NCBI RefSeq assembly: GCF_000196115.1
Contig: NC_005027.1
Span: forward strand, 744,001 to 808,000
Length of the DNA stretch: 64,000 nt
Source: Rhodopirellula baltica SH 1
Lineage (GTDB): Bacteria > Planctomycetota > Planctomycetia > Pirellulales > Pirellulaceae
Direction of reading: 5' to 3'
Within the stretch, counting starts at the first letter, position 1; the number at the start of each line of letters is the position of its first letter. Below the pieces are notes generated by a model. It was not told the DNA's origin, did no database searches, and saw only the letters and a list, made by a program, of their open reading frames with translations. Of this stretch, positions 46,084 through 55,478 are shown in pieces. The position numbers and the translations under genes are program-made.

Positions 46084-46269
46084 TTGCCCGAGATTACCAG
46101 CGAGCGGGACGCGAGCGTCAGGGGCCTTTTGGACGGGACATTCAACCGGTGATTCCGATACAAAATGCTCAACAGTTAATTTTCAACGGTTCCTCGGCGA
46201 GAGGTGTCCGCGACCGTTGGGATGCGACTTGTCGACATTGAGTTGAGAGGATATCCTGCCGCTTTGCCC

Positions 46270-46354
46270 GCGGATGTGGCGGAATTGGCAGACGCGCTAG
46301 ACTCAGGATCTAGTGCCCGATAAGGGCGTGGAGGTTCGAATCCTCTCATCCGTA
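46270..46354 (+). tRNA. tRNA-Leu, anticodon CAG
   Basis: The 85-base sequence folds as a class II tRNA. The acceptor stem is gcggatg with catccgt, with a G-U first pair and discriminator A. The anticodon stem is ctaga/tctag with loop ctcagga, giving anticodon CAG. A long variable arm (tgcccgataagggcgt) and the T-arm ggaggttcgaatcctc follow. The CCA end is not encoded. Confidence 0.95.
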
Positions 46355-46377
46355 CTTGATTGAAATTTCAATGAATT

Positions 46378-46432
46378 AGCCCCCTATGTGGTCGCCGTTT
46401 TGAAAGCGGTGCCTAACGAGGGGGCTTTTTTC
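46378..46432 (+). terminator. Rho-independent-like terminator after tRNA-Leu
   Basis: The arms agccccct (46378-46385) and agggggct (46419-46426) pair over 8 bases and are followed by six T residues. The 33-base loop contains its own small ccg/cgg stem. It lies 24 bases after the tRNA and before the secretin gene. Confidence 0.75.
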
Positions 46433-46597
46433 GTGCCGTTTTTGTGTCCCTGCGTTTTGTAACAACCGACGCTGCCTCTCAATTTGATTGCAGTGATTGG
46501 TCCGGTTGTGACGAAGTAACGGGTTGTGCAGAGGAGCTTTCTGCACCGGTGAGCGAGAAAACTCGTTCGCCGATTCATTCGAACACAAGGTGGCAAC

Positions 46598-49500
46598 GTG
46601 ACCGGCAAGCTCATTCGATTCAATCAACGGAAGCGTTCGGCAAAGTTGGCGACCGCAAAACGAGTCGCTCTAGCTTTGGCAATCGCGACGTCGACGGCCA
46701 TGGGCGTCTCTGCTCAACGTCCCAATGAGCCACAGCTGAAGCATCTCAAGGTGCCAGCCTCGGTGGCCGATTCAGTGGCGACCCGTCTGAGCCTTCAGTA
46801 TCTCGATCAGCCGGGAGTGACGATCACTCCAGACGATCGTCCCGGTGGAGGCCTGTTGGTTCTGGCACCACCGAATCTGCAAAGCCGCATTGCCGCAGAC
46901 GCAGCAACTTTGTCCAACAACTTGGCCCAAGCCGCCGGTTCACAGGCGGCGACGCCGATCACCGTGCACTTGGTCAATATCACGTGGCGGGAAGTCGAAG
47001 ACGCCCTGCGGATCATCGCTGGCGAAGACGTGCCGGTGACGACCAGCCGAAACGGCGAGCGAGCTTCGTTCACCTTGACGATGGAAAAACGCGGCGGCAG
47101 TGCGACTCGAGTCGAAGTTGACCGACGTGCCAACGCGGTCACGCTGACGACCAGCCCGCTGATGCACAACACTTGGCGCAAGACGATCCAAGCGATCGAC
47201 CAAGCACCTCGTTTTGCCGGCGAAGAAACTCGCGTCTACATGTTGCAGCATGCGAAGATTTCTTCGGTGCAACGTGCGATTCGTTTGTTGCGAGACCTTG
47301 ACCCGAAAACCGGTTCAGGAACATCGGCACGTCCCGCATCCAACCGAACTCAGCCAAACTTCCGCACCGCTGCGTTCCAAAACGAAGGCGGGAACGCGGC
47401 ACCGGAAGGTGCAGCCGACGTGGCCGCGGCTGACCCCAACGCGGAAGGTGAAGACCCCGCCGGCCCGATTGGTGATCCAGAGATTCAGTTTGTTCCTGAA
47501 TCGGGCTTGATCATCGTCAAAGGCAACAAACGCGATATCCAACGCGTCATGGATATCGTCAAAGACATCGAAGAGAAGAGCAAGCTGACTCAACCTGAGA
47601 TCGAAGTGCGTCAGCTTCAGCACGCTGATTCCAACGCCGTCGCAGCATTGTTGACGCAGCTCTATGAAGACGTGTTGTCGGCACGCCAAGGCGATGTCAG
47701 CATCACCGCTCTCGACTCACCCAATGCGTTGTTGTTGATCGGTCGCAAAGAAGCCATCGAAGCGGTCAATGATTTGATCGAAAAGATCGACCAACCGATT
47801 CCAGAAACGGATCGTTTGCGAGTCTTCCGTTTGCAACACGCGTCGGCAACGGACGCCGAAGCCACGATTCAGACGTTCTTCACCAACCAACCCGGCGGTG
47901 ATGAAGAAAATCGGCCCGGTCTGGGCGTTCGCGTCCGGATCTCGGCCGACTATCGCACCAATTCGCTGATCGTCAGTGCGTCGCCGCGCGACCTCGCCGA
48001 AGTCACGCGTTTGGTTGAGGAAATCGACGTTCAGAAGATTCCTTCGACCGCTGAGATCAAAGTTTTCCCTTTGACCAATGCTCGAGCGGAAGACATGGTC
48101 GAGGTTTTGCAGGAAGCGATTTCGGGTGAGCCCGAAAACATCGCTGGTGACACAACGGCCGCGGCAACTTCGTTGTCAATCGTCTCACTCAATTCGCCCG
48201 GCAACCCCATTCTCGATTCGGGAATTTTGAACGGTGCCGTGATCACTGCCGACAGCAACGTCAACGCGGTGGTTGTCCGTGCTCCGGCCGGAGGCATGCC
48301 TCTGATCGGCGAACTGATTCGTCAGCTCGATCAAACACCCGGCATCGATTCGCTGGTCAAAGTGTTCACGATTGAAAATGGTGACGCAACGCAGTTGACC
48401 ACCGCCCTGCAGAACTTGTTCGGCGATGACGCGGCGACCAACGGTACCAGCGTCGGAGCGGGGAACCTTGGTGAGTTGCCATCGTTGTCGGCTTCTGAGA
48501 GTGCACTGACGCCACTGGTTTTCTCAACCGACATCCGCACCAACAGCATCATTGCCAGCGGATCGGCCGAAGATTTGGAAGTGGTCGAAAGCATCTTGTT
48601 GCGACTCGACAGCGAAGGGTTTGCTGAACGCATCACCGAAGTGATTTGGCTGAAGCACCAAATCGCTGAGAACGTCGCGCTGGCAATCACCAACTATGTT
48701 TCGCAGCGGGCTCAATCTCGAAACAACATCACGCAATTCCAACAGGGCCTTGGCCCGTTGGACCTTCCCGATCGTGACATCGTCGCGGTTGCGGAAGCTC
48801 AAACCAACAGCGTGTTGCTCAGCGTTTCGCCACGAATCTACGAAGAAGTCCGTCAGTTGATCGATCGTTTGGATCGACGTCCACCGATGGTCTTGATCAA
48901 GACATTGATCGCGGAAGTCCAGCTGGACGACGGCTTCGAAATCGGCGGTGAGTTTGGATTGCAAGATTCATTGCTGTTCGATCGCGGCAAGGCAACGGGT
49001 GCGATTGCAACTGGAAATCCAGCGTCGGACCCTGGTTTCAACTTCGGCGGCACGAGCGTGAACCTGCCCAACGCCAATTCATTTGGCCAAGAAAACTTGG
49101 CGTCCAAGGGAATCACCAGTTTTGGGGCAGGTGCCAGTCAGCTCACTCAGCTCAGCGGCCTCAACTCCGGTGGCTTTGTTTTCTCGGCGGCCAGCGAGTC
49201 AGTCAACCTGTTCTTGCGGACTTTGCGAGTTGCCAACCGGCTGCAGATTCTCAGTCGACCTGAGATCATGACCGCTGACAACACGGAAGGTTTTGTCCAA
49301 GTCGGTCAGAGCTTCCCGCGTCCAACCGAGCTGTCCTTTACCGGCGGAACGGGCGGCACAGCTTCGCAACCCATCATTGGGATCGAAGACGAGGAGATCG
49401 GAATCATTTTGCGAGTGACACCGCGTGTGGGTGCCGATGGGATGATCTTCATGGCCATCGATGCCAGCCGCAGCGACATCAACAACAACGAAGGCCAAAT

Positions 49501-50395
49501 CATTGGTGCCTTCCAAGATGATGTGCCAATTTTCGTTCCGGCGATCGATCGAACCCAGGCTCAGGCAACCATCACGGCCTTCGACGGCCAAACGGTTGTC
49601 TTCGGTGGATTGATTCAAAAGGTTCGTCAAAACCGAACACGACGAGTGCCTTACCTGTCGAACATTCCCGTTGTCGGAACATTCTTCAAGTTTGACTCGG
49701 AAATTGAACAACGCAGCGAATTGCTGGTGGTCATGACACCGATTTTGGTGACCGGTCACGAAGATCTCGAGTACGTCAAACAGGTTGAATCCAGCCGCAT
49801 GAGTTGGTGCTTGGCCGACGTCGTCGAAATGCACGGCGATGTTGGATTGTCTGGCGGATATGGATTGTGGGGACCCGCGGTTGGGCCAACGATCTATCCC
49901 GACATTCATCCCACGGTCGATGTCTTCCCCGCGGCTGATATGCCCGGTGGTGGCCGCGCCGTGAAGGGAGGCATGGTTCCTCCTGGTACCGTCATCAATT
50001 CAGTCGAAGGACATGTGGTTCCCGGAACAACGAACCAGTTGCCATCGGACGTGACGTTGAATCCTGGTGAGTCGATCATCCACAACGATTGGATCGAGGC
50101 TCCTCAGGGATCGATGCCGACGCAACAAGGTTTGCCCGTGGATCAATTGCCGCCACCAGTGCTGTCGGCTCCGAATGAAATGTTACCGGCACCCGTGTCA
50201 GGCGGCGTGCCAGCGACGGGAGCGGGCTTCTCCGGATCGGTACCGACCAAACAAGCGACGACCAATGGATCGAACTCGCAGGTTCCTGCCAAACAGGTAT
50301 CCGCTCGGACGCCTTCCAAACCAGTGGCGGAAAAACCTGCTAGTGAAGAAGCCACGGCTAAGAAACGTTGGTTCAACTTCAACCGCTCGAAGTAA
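46598..50395 (+). CDS. Secretin (type II/III secretion outer-membrane channel), 1265 residues
   Basis: The start is GTG 46598. The first 40 residues contain a signal peptide (VALALAIATSTAMGVSAQ). Repeated N-type domains follow: IKVFPLTNARAEDMVEVLQEA, VRQLQHADSNAVAALLTQLY, VFRLQHASATDAEATIQTFF and VFTIENGDATQLTTALQNLF. The secretin core runs about 850-1090 (RPPMVLIKTLIAEVQLDDGFEIG, LQILSRPEIMTADNTEGFVQVGQ, FGGLIQKVRQNRTRRVPYLSNIPVVGTFFKF, ELLVVMTPILV). Usual GspD proteins have 650-700 residues; here there are more N-domains and a proline- and glycine-rich tail of about 170 residues. No other secretion genes adjoin it. It probably forms an outer-membrane gate for a type II or IV pilus-like system. 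Confidence 0.93.
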   Translation: MTGKLIRFNQRKRSAKLATAKRVALALAIATSTAMGVSAQRPNEPQLKHLKVPASVADSVATRLSLQYLDQPGVTITPDDRPGGGLLVLAPPNLQSRIAADAATLSNNLAQAAGSQAATPITVHLVNITWREVEDALRIIAGEDVPVTTSRNGERASFTLTMEKRGGSATRVEVDRRANAVTLTTSPLMHNTWRKTIQAIDQAPRFAGEETRVYMLQHAKISSVQRAIRLLRDLDPKTGSGTSARPASNRTQPNFRTAAFQNEGGNAAPEGAADVAAADPNAEGEDPAGPIGDPEIQFVPESGLIIVKGNKRDIQRVMDIVKDIEEKSKLTQPEIEVRQLQHADSNAVAALLTQLYEDVLSARQGDVSITALDSPNALLLIGRKEAIEAVNDLIEKIDQPIPETDRLRVFRLQHASATDAEATIQTFFTNQPGGDEENRPGLGVRVRISADYRTNSLIVSASPRDLAEVTRLVEEIDVQKIPSTAEIKVFPLTNARAEDMVEVLQEAISGEPENIAGDTTAAATSLSIVSLNSPGNPILDSGILNGAVITADSNVNAVVVRAPAGGMPLIGELIRQLDQTPGIDSLVKVFTIENGDATQLTTALQNLFGDDAATNGTSVGAGNLGELPSLSASESALTPLVFSTDIRTNSIIASGSAEDLEVVESILLRLDSEGFAERITEVIWLKHQIAENVALAITNYVSQRAQSRNNITQFQQGLGPLDLPDRDIVAVAEAQTNSVLLSVSPRIYEEVRQLIDRLDRRPPMVLIKTLIAEVQLDDGFEIGGEFGLQDSLLFDRGKATGAIATGNPASDPGFNFGGTSVNLPNANSFGQENLASKGITSFGAGASQLTQLSGLNSGGFVFSAASESVNLFLRTLRVANRLQILSRPEIMTADNTEGFVQVGQSFPRPTELSFTGGTGGTASQPIIGIEDEEIGIILRVTPRVGADGMIFMAIDASRSDINNNEGQIIGAFQDDVPIFVPAIDRTQAQATITAFDGQTVVFGGLIQKVRQNRTRRVPYLSNIPVVGTFFKFDSEIEQRSELLVVMTPILVTGHEDLEYVKQVESSRMSWCLADVVEMHGDVGLSGGYGLWGPAVGPTIYPDIHPTVDVFPAADMPGGGRAVKGGMVPPGTVINSVEGHVVPGTTNQLPSDVTLNPGESIIHNDWIEAPQGSMPTQQGLPVDQLPPPVLSAPNEMLPAPVSGGVPATGAGFSGSVPTKQATTNGSNSQVPAKQVSARTPSKPVAEKPASEEATAKKRWFNFNRSK

Positions 50396-50664
50396 AGAGT
50401 CCATTGCCATCGCACACTCGCGTGATTCGCGTCCTGCAATCACGCCGGTGTGCAGTGGCGAAGTAGAAGAGCATCCGATTGGGGCCGTCCCGACACGGGT
50501 GATAGATGACGGCGTCGTTGTCATGTCGACGAGAACTTTCCCGCAACTGTTCTCGTTGAAGCCAACCACGTTTGTAAATATTTGTGTCGTCGCGAATTTG
50601 AATCCGAACGCTTTGCGTGTTGGGACAAAGGTTCGCGGTCAACCCTCAAAGCAGAGACCCAGAC
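50396..50664. other. Intergenic stretch before lipoprotein gene
   Basis: These 269 bases between secretin and lipoprotein genes contain no supported gene. Frames running through it have no motif. The presumed promoter of the lipoprotein gene lies here if it is not cotranscribed with the secretin. Confidence 0.45.
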
Positions 50665-51552
50665 ATGTCATTGAAATCTCGCGCCCGAAATGCATCCCGA
50701 GTGACACTTGGGGCTTGCTTGGTCAGTTTGACTCTTAGCACCGGTTGTGCGTCGATGACGCAGTCCGAGAGTGCGGCTCCTAAGAAGAGCCTTCTGGAGC
50801 GGATGCCCTGGGCAAAGAAGGACAAGGCCCCCGAGCCTTATCCCAACCCAGCGAAGCTGGCGGCGGTTTGGTCGACGGAATCGTTGACGCAAGTCGGCCG
50901 GGTTCCAACGCGAGGATTCGGCGGACGAATTTTCTTCTACGACGAGAAAACTCGCTCGGTCCCTGTCGACGGCACACTGGTGATTCATGGCTTTGATGAC
51001 AAGGCCGAAGACCCAAAGACCGCGGTCAAACGGTTCGAGTTCACACCAGAGCAATTGACCAGCCACTTCAGCCAGTCGGATGTGGGGGCTTCATACAGCG
51101 TTTGGATTCCTTGGGATGCGATTGGTGGCGAGCAACGTCACATCTCTTTGGTTGCATCGTTCAAAACCAAAGAAGGCAAAACACTGCAGGGGCAACCGAC
51201 CAACGTCATGTTGCCCGGAACGAAAACAGACAGCGCAATGGCACTCGCCAACCGCTATTCACCTGATTTTCGGGCTTGGCAGCAGGCCTCGTCGGGAAAG
51301 ACTTCGCCAAGTAGTGGCCTGACCACGACCACGATCTCTCGTCCGACCGTACGAGATCGATCGAGCGAATTGCCACCATCGGTCGGGACATGGAACGTTG
51401 CAAGGTCAAGCTCGTCCAAGTCGATCGACATTGCAATGGTTGACCAAAACGATGCACCTGAGAGTGCTCAGGTCGAGTCGGCGAACGCGATTGCGTCTCC
51501 GGGGAAAACTGGAACGCCACAAGTTTTGCCGGCATCCACTCGCTTGAAGTGA
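50665..51552 (+). CDS. Lipoprotein of unknown function downstream of secretin
   Basis: From ATG 50665 there are 295 residues. The lipobox is LTLSTGCAS with Cys28. The mature part has a compact domain (GRIFFYDEKTRSVPVDGTLVIHGFDD, YSVWIPWDAIGGEQRHISLVASFKTKEGK) and a serine-rich tail. I do not recognise the family. Its place after the secretin suggests a pilotin-like or accessory role, which is inference only. Confidence 0.85.
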   Translation: MSLKSRARNASRVTLGACLVSLTLSTGCASMTQSESAAPKKSLLERMPWAKKDKAPEPYPNPAKLAAVWSTESLTQVGRVPTRGFGGRIFFYDEKTRSVPVDGTLVIHGFDDKAEDPKTAVKRFEFTPEQLTSHFSQSDVGASYSVWIPWDAIGGEQRHISLVASFKTKEGKTLQGQPTNVMLPGTKTDSAMALANRYSPDFRAWQQASSGKTSPSSGLTTTTISRPTVRDRSSELPPSVGTWNVARSSSSKSIDIAMVDQNDAPESAQVESANAIASPGKTGTPQVLPASTRLK

Positions 51553-51574
51553 GTTGAACCCGGGTGTGTTGTGT

Positions 51575-51691
51575 GTAGGCCAGGTTGCACCTGGCTGGGT
51601 GGTTGATGGGCTGCGTTGAGTGTTGTGGAGTGGTTAGACGCCTCGCTTTGTACCAAAGCATCGGTCGGTTGCCAGGTGAGACCTGGCCTAC
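51575..51691. repeat. Pair of inverted palindromic elements
   Basis: Element one (51575-51596) has the core gccaggt-tgc-acctggc at 51579-51595. Element two (51670-51691) has gccaggt-gag-acctggc at 51671-51687 followed by ctac. Each can form a 7-base-pair hairpin. The two together lie in opposite orientation, with gtaggcc at one outer edge and ggcctac at the other. They resemble dispersed intergenic repeats. Confidence 0.65.
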
Positions 51692-51777
51692 GGCACTTGC
51701 GTCCGAATTCTGGCGACTCCGGCTACGGCGGACGGCCGGATGTTGAATTAGGCGATGACATTGCAGATCAACAAAAA

Positions 51778-51803
51778 AAGAGCCCGGTCGAAACCGGGCT
51801 CTT
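51778..51803 (-). terminator. Terminator of the Gfo/Idh/MocA gene
   Basis: A perfect 10-base stem, aagagcccgg with ccgggctctt around loop tcgaaa, is preceded on the + strand by a run of A. On the - strand this reads as a hairpin followed by seven U. It lies 45 bases after the oxidoreductase stop. Confidence 0.85.
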
Positions 51804-51847
51804 GTCATTTGTCATTCAGGTGACGGCTCCATCGACCGCGACGCCGA

Positions 51848-53278
51848 TCAACCCAAGTTCCAACCGTCGCGATATTCGCGTTGGACGAATTGGTTGACGG
51901 CTTCAACGTTGGGGCTCATCAATTCCTTGGCATTCCATTCGATGCGTTGGCCTTCGCCAGCACGCATGGCCAAGTTGCCGACCAAGATCGTTTCGGTCAG
52001 GCGGCCAGCGTAGCCGAAGTTCGACATCGTGCCGGGCTCGTATTCGCCTTTGATGGTGCTGACGAATTCCCATTTGTGACGCTCGTCGCCACTGGCTTTG
52101 AATGGGATACGAGGCAACCAAGGTTCTGGCTTTTTAAAGTCGACGAACTTGTCTTCGGGAAGCAAGTAGTACTTGGCTCCGTAATCATCGGGTGAGAACA
52201 CGAGGCCTTTGCTGCCGACGATGACCGCACCGGATCGTTTCTGTCCACCGTCACGTTGTGCTTGGATTTTTTTCTGGAATCCAGCGGGCAACTGCGAGAT
52301 GATGCTTTCCGGTGGCAGGTTGCCGCCGTCGTACCAGTAGAACTTACAAGGTGGCAACGTCTTGCCGTCGGCACCTTCACGTTCTGGGAACTCGAACATC
52401 AGCGAGCTGCTGCCGGGATACTGTTCGCCTTCAACGATGCCGGGGTTCTTCACAGCGGTGACCGCGATGGGGTCCCACAACTGAAGAGCTTTGACAGGCA
52501 TGTTGGTGGTGTGGCAGGCCATGTCGCCGAGAGCACCGGTTCCGAAGTCGACCCAACCGCGCCAGTTGAACGAGTGGTAAGCACCTTTGACGAACGGACG
52601 CATCGGGGCCGGGCCGATCCAAGCATCCCAGTTCAACGAGGACGGCACGGGGTCTTCGCCTTCAGGGCGTCCGCCGCCTTGTGGCCAAACGGGACGGTTG
52701 CTGAAGATGTGGATTTCGCTGACGTCGCCGATCGCGCCGCTTTGGATGACTTCCACAGCTTCGCGAAGTCCATCTTCGCTGGTGCCTTGGTTACCCATTT
52801 GAGTGATGACGCCGGTCTTCTCAGCGGTTTCTCGCATCAAGCGAGCTTCGCGAATCGACCAGGTCATGGGTTTTTGGCAGTAGATGTGTTTGCCCATGTT
52901 CATGGCTTTGACACATGCCGCCGCGTGCGTGTGGTCCGGCGTGCTGCAGGTCACGATGTCGACCTTGTCGCCCATCTTGTCCAACATTTCGCGGAAGTCG
53001 TCGAACTGCTGCGCATCTTTGAATTCGCGGCCCTTCTTCGCCAATGTGTCGCGGTCGACATCGCACAGCGCGGCGATGTTGACGCCTTGGTTGGCGATGT
53101 GGCTGGTGTCACTGCCACCTTTGCCGCCGACGCCGATGCAGGCCGCTGACAATGAGTTCAATGCGGATGGCGATTCATCTTGAGCCAAGCTGGTGCCGGC
53201 GAAGTAGCCGACTCCTGCGGTCAATGCGGCCGATTGGCCAATGAAACGACGGCGGTTTGTTTTCGAGGTCATGGACAA
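51848..53278 (-). CDS. Tat-exported Gfo/Idh/MocA-family oxidoreductase
   Basis: The protein has 476 residues (ATG 53278; ATG 53272 also possible). The leader NRRRFIGQSAALTAGVGYF is a Tat signal with the twin arginines. The NAD-binding fold shows SAACIGVGGKGGSDTSHI, ALCDVD, VDIVTCSTPDHTHA and YCQKPMTWS, where the usual E-K-P is Q-K-P. The C-terminal domain has WDAWIGPAP and NWRGWVDFGTGALGDMACH, typical of the planctomycete-expanded branch. It would oxidise or reduce a sugar or related compound in the periplasm. A strong terminator follows. Confidence 0.94.
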   Translation of the reverse strand: MSMTSKTNRRRFIGQSAALTAGVGYFAGTSLAQDESPSALNSLSAACIGVGGKGGSDTSHIANQGVNIAALCDVDRDTLAKKGREFKDAQQFDDFREMLDKMGDKVDIVTCSTPDHTHAAACVKAMNMGKHIYCQKPMTWSIREARLMRETAEKTGVITQMGNQGTSEDGLREAVEVIQSGAIGDVSEIHIFSNRPVWPQGGGRPEGEDPVPSSLNWDAWIGPAPMRPFVKGAYHSFNWRGWVDFGTGALGDMACHTTNMPVKALQLWDPIAVTAVKNPGIVEGEQYPGSSSLMFEFPEREGADGKTLPPCKFYWYDGGNLPPESIISQLPAGFQKKIQAQRDGGQKRSGAVIVGSKGLVFSPDDYGAKYYLLPEDKFVDFKKPEPWLPRIPFKASGDERHKWEFVSTIKGEYEPGTMSNFGYAGRLTETILVGNLAMRAGEGQRIEWNAKELMSPNVEAVNQFVQREYRDGWNLG

Positions 53279-53550
53279 ACAGTTCCAAAGGAAGGGAAAG
53301 GTAGGTGGGCGAACAGGCGAACCGTCGTCGCGTCTCGTTGCAACAAGATATCGTAGACAGACGCGATGGGTGACGGAGATCCGTGAATCGAATTGTACTT
53401 CACCTGAGCGCCTAGATTAACAACTCAATAGAGCCAGGACAATCTTTCCGCAAGAACGATTGCTGATGTCGTTTCGCAAAAGGGATATGCAATTGGCGAT
53501 CTGTTCACCTTAGAAAGACCTCTGGGGGGGATGCTGCTTGCTGAACGAAA
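53279..53550. other. Intergenic region upstream of oxidoreductase
   Basis: About 270 bases with no supported gene. It carries the presumed promoter for the leftward oxidoreductase and lies beyond the terminator of the rightward neighbours' transcript. Confidence 0.4.
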
Positions 53551-53578
53551 AAAGCCGCTTCCGTTAGGAAGCGGCTTT
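53551..53578 (-). terminator. Terminator of the phosphatase-like/rpe transcript
   Basis: The 12-base stem aaagccgcttcc/ggaagcggcttt with loop gtta is perfect. A run of A on its left gives a U-tract for the - strand. It stands about 95 bases beyond the phosphatase-like gene stop. Confidence 0.85.
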
Positions 53579-53673
53579 GTGGGTGTTCGAGTCGTTCGGT
53601 TTCTCCCCGCGAGTCTTCTGCTCAGACTGGCGGTGCTCGCTCGAGAATCGTTGCCGGTGCGGCAAGTTCTCAA

Positions 53674-54255
53674 TCAGGAAGTTTCGATCAATTGCCAGTT
53701 GCCGGCGTCGGTTTCAACTTTCCAGATCTGTGGCAACGCTTCGTCCTTCAGTTGGCTAGCGACCAACGATGCCAACGGATCGGGAATCACGAAGGCAACA
53801 ACCTGGTTACGATTGCGTTTCAAGATCCGACGCACTGCTTTGCCGACGCGATGCGCCGCTTCGTGCAACGGTTCACCACCGGGAGGACAGGTCGATTCTG
53901 GCGTGTCGCATAATTCCCGGTACAGTCGTGGTTGGTTGCGACGAATCTCTTCGATCAGTTTGCCGTGCCACAATCCGTGGTCCACGTTGCGGAACTCGTC
54001 AATCACCTTGGGTCGCAGATCGCGTCCCTCGGACAGACAAGTCGCCGTTTCAACCGCGGATTGGCATGGTGCACAGTAAATCGCATGCAGGCGAATACCG
54101 GCTAATTCGCTGGCGAGCGATTCGGCTTGCATGCGGCCGCGTTCGCACAACGGCATGTCCAGGTTGCCCTTCATGCGACCTTGTTCATCGAAGGTGGTCG
54201 CACCGGGGCGAATCAAAACCAGCTTGGAAGCGGCTTTGGGCCAAAGTGAAATCAT
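53674..54255 (-). CDS. Histidine-phosphatase-family homologue lacking catalytic histidines
   Basis: The 193-residue protein aligns by eye with phosphoglycerate-mutase-like phosphatases: KLVLIRPGATTFDEQGRMKG, LDMPLCERGRMQAESLA, AIYCAPCQSAVETA and VDHGLWHGKLIEEIR. The R-H-G motif that supplies the phosphorylated histidine is here R-P-G (codon ccc). The second histidine motif, normally V-S-H-G, is VIPDPLASL. Both catalytic histidines are therefore missing, so it probably has no phosphatase activity and may bind a ligand or regulate a partner. Its start overlaps the rpe stop (ATGA at 54252-54255). Confidence 0.88.
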   Translation of the reverse strand: MISLWPKAASKLVLIRPGATTFDEQGRMKGNLDMPLCERGRMQAESLASELAGIRLHAIYCAPCQSAVETATCLSEGRDLRPKVIDEFRNVDHGLWHGKLIEEIRRNQPRLYRELCDTPESTCPPGGEPLHEAAHRVGKAVRRILKRNRNQVVAFVIPDPLASLVASQLKDEALPQIWKVETDAGNWQLIETS

Positions 54256-54959
54256 GACTGGTCTCCCGTAGCAGGAGGCGAACCATGCATGGCCTGCGTC
54301 AATTCATTGATCGCGGTTTCGTAGTCATGTTGGCCGAAAATTGCGGACCCGACGACAAACAGATCGCAACCGGCCGCGCGAGCGTCACCGATTGTTTCGG
54401 CTTTGATGCCGCCGTCGATTTCCAGCAGCAAGTCCGGTTTGCGTTCTTTCAGGCTACGCAAACGGTCCAGCGCCACTGGATTGAATTGTTGGCCGCCAAA
54501 TCCTGCGTTGACGCTCATGACCAAGACCATGTCGACTGAATCAAGGCAGCAATCCAGTTTGGCAAAGTCCGTGTCGGGGTTGATCGCGACGCCAACACCG
54601 ACGCCCATGTCGCGAATTTTTCCGGCGACTTCGACACAGTCGTCGACCGCTTCCACGTGGAAGGTCAACAGGTCGGCGCCAGCATCGACCATCGGTTGCG
54701 CGTAGGCAATCGGATCGCTGATCATCAGGTGAACGTCCAGTGGCATGTCCGTGTGACGACGCAGACCTTCGACAATTGGCATGCCGTAGGTCAGGTTGGG
54801 CACAAAGTGGCCGTCCATGACATCCAAGTGCAACACGCGCGTTCCAGCAACGGTCAGCTTCTCGATCTCGGTGCGCAAGTCACCAAAATCGCATTGCAAA
54901 AGGCTCGGCAAAATTGCCGGCCCAGCGGCACGGATGGAATCGAGCTTCGCTCGGCTCAT
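54252..54959 (-). CDS. rpe: Ribulose-phosphate 3-epimerase
   Basis: This 235-residue TIM-barrel enzyme has the expected motifs: AILPSLLQCDFGDL, LHLDVMDGHFVPNLTYG, LDVHLMISDP, LLTFHVEA, VLVMSVNAGFGGQQF, LEIDGGIK and VVGSAIFG. The metal-binding and catalytic aspartates and histidines are present. It interconverts ribulose-5-phosphate and xylulose-5-phosphate in the pentose phosphate pathway. The catalytically dead phosphatase-like gene follows directly with a 4-base overlap. Confidence 0.96.
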   Translation of the reverse strand: MSRAKLDSIRAAGPAILPSLLQCDFGDLRTEIEKLTVAGTRVLHLDVMDGHFVPNLTYGMPIVEGLRRHTDMPLDVHLMISDPIAYAQPMVDAGADLLTFHVEAVDDCVEVAGKIRDMGVGVGVAINPDTDFAKLDCCLDSVDMVLVMSVNAGFGGQQFNPVALDRLRSLKERKPDLLLEIDGGIKAETIGDARAAGCDLFVVGSAIFGQHDYETAINELTQAMHGSPPATGDQS

Positions 54960-55014
54960 ACAGTTGTCTCATCGGGGAATGGATTCACCACACAGGGAAC
55001 ACGCGAGGTGGCCC

Positions 55015-55344
55015 ATGGAAACGTCGAAGGACGTTCGACCGAGATCACTCTGCGAGCACGGCAAAAACCGGGCTCACTTCGTTTCTCGATCGCACCCCGC
55101 CGCCTTGGCAGCGAAATGCCCACGTTGTGTTGGTGTGATGCGATCGCCGTGCCAATTTTCGCCAGCTGAAACCGATCCGATCGGAGAGCTGATTGCGATT
55201 GGACGACACACGATTGCATCGATGGGGCAACAGGTTGATCAAGTCCCTGGGCAGCTGTCAATTGGCAGGCCAGATCCAGGGGGACTCCCCCAAGCCACAA
55301 TGGCGGACGTAATGCAGAAATTCAAAACAACCGGCATTTGCTAG
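55015..55344 (+). CDS. Possible small protein with degenerate zinc-ribbon-like motif
   Basis: This frame of 109 residues starts at ATG 55015 with gagg six bases upstream. Residues about 13-45 read CEHGKNRAHFVSR, then AAKCPRCVGVMRSP, which resembles the planctomycete zinc ribbon CxxCGK...AKCPxC with one cysteine lost from the first knuckle. The rest has no match that I know. It is divergent from rpe. Frames in the other direction over the same bases are no better. Confidence 0.35.
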   Translation: METSKDVRPRSLCEHGKNRAHFVSRSHPAALAAKCPRCVGVMRSPCQFSPAETDPIGELIAIGRHTIASMGQQVDQVPGQLSIGRPDPGGLPQATMADVMQKFKTTGIC

Positions 55345-55478
55345 CAACCGCAATGGCGTCGAATCCTCCGTAAAAATTTGCTTTCGGCACTCGCGAATTT
55401 CCGATTTCGGGCCATTCGCGGTACGGGAAGCAATCCGGGATGCCTGTCCCACCCACGCGGGAGGATCGGCCACGCACG
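55345..55478. other. Noncoding gap before secretin terminator
   Basis: No gene is supported. The stretch lies between the possible zinc-ribbon-like frame and the terminator of the leftward secretin gene. Confidence 0.4.

Noticed and set aside
54657..55169. Open frame of 170 residues on the + strand across the rpe start
   Set aside because: Mostly antisense to rpe and without motif; the shorter frame at 55015 has better support.
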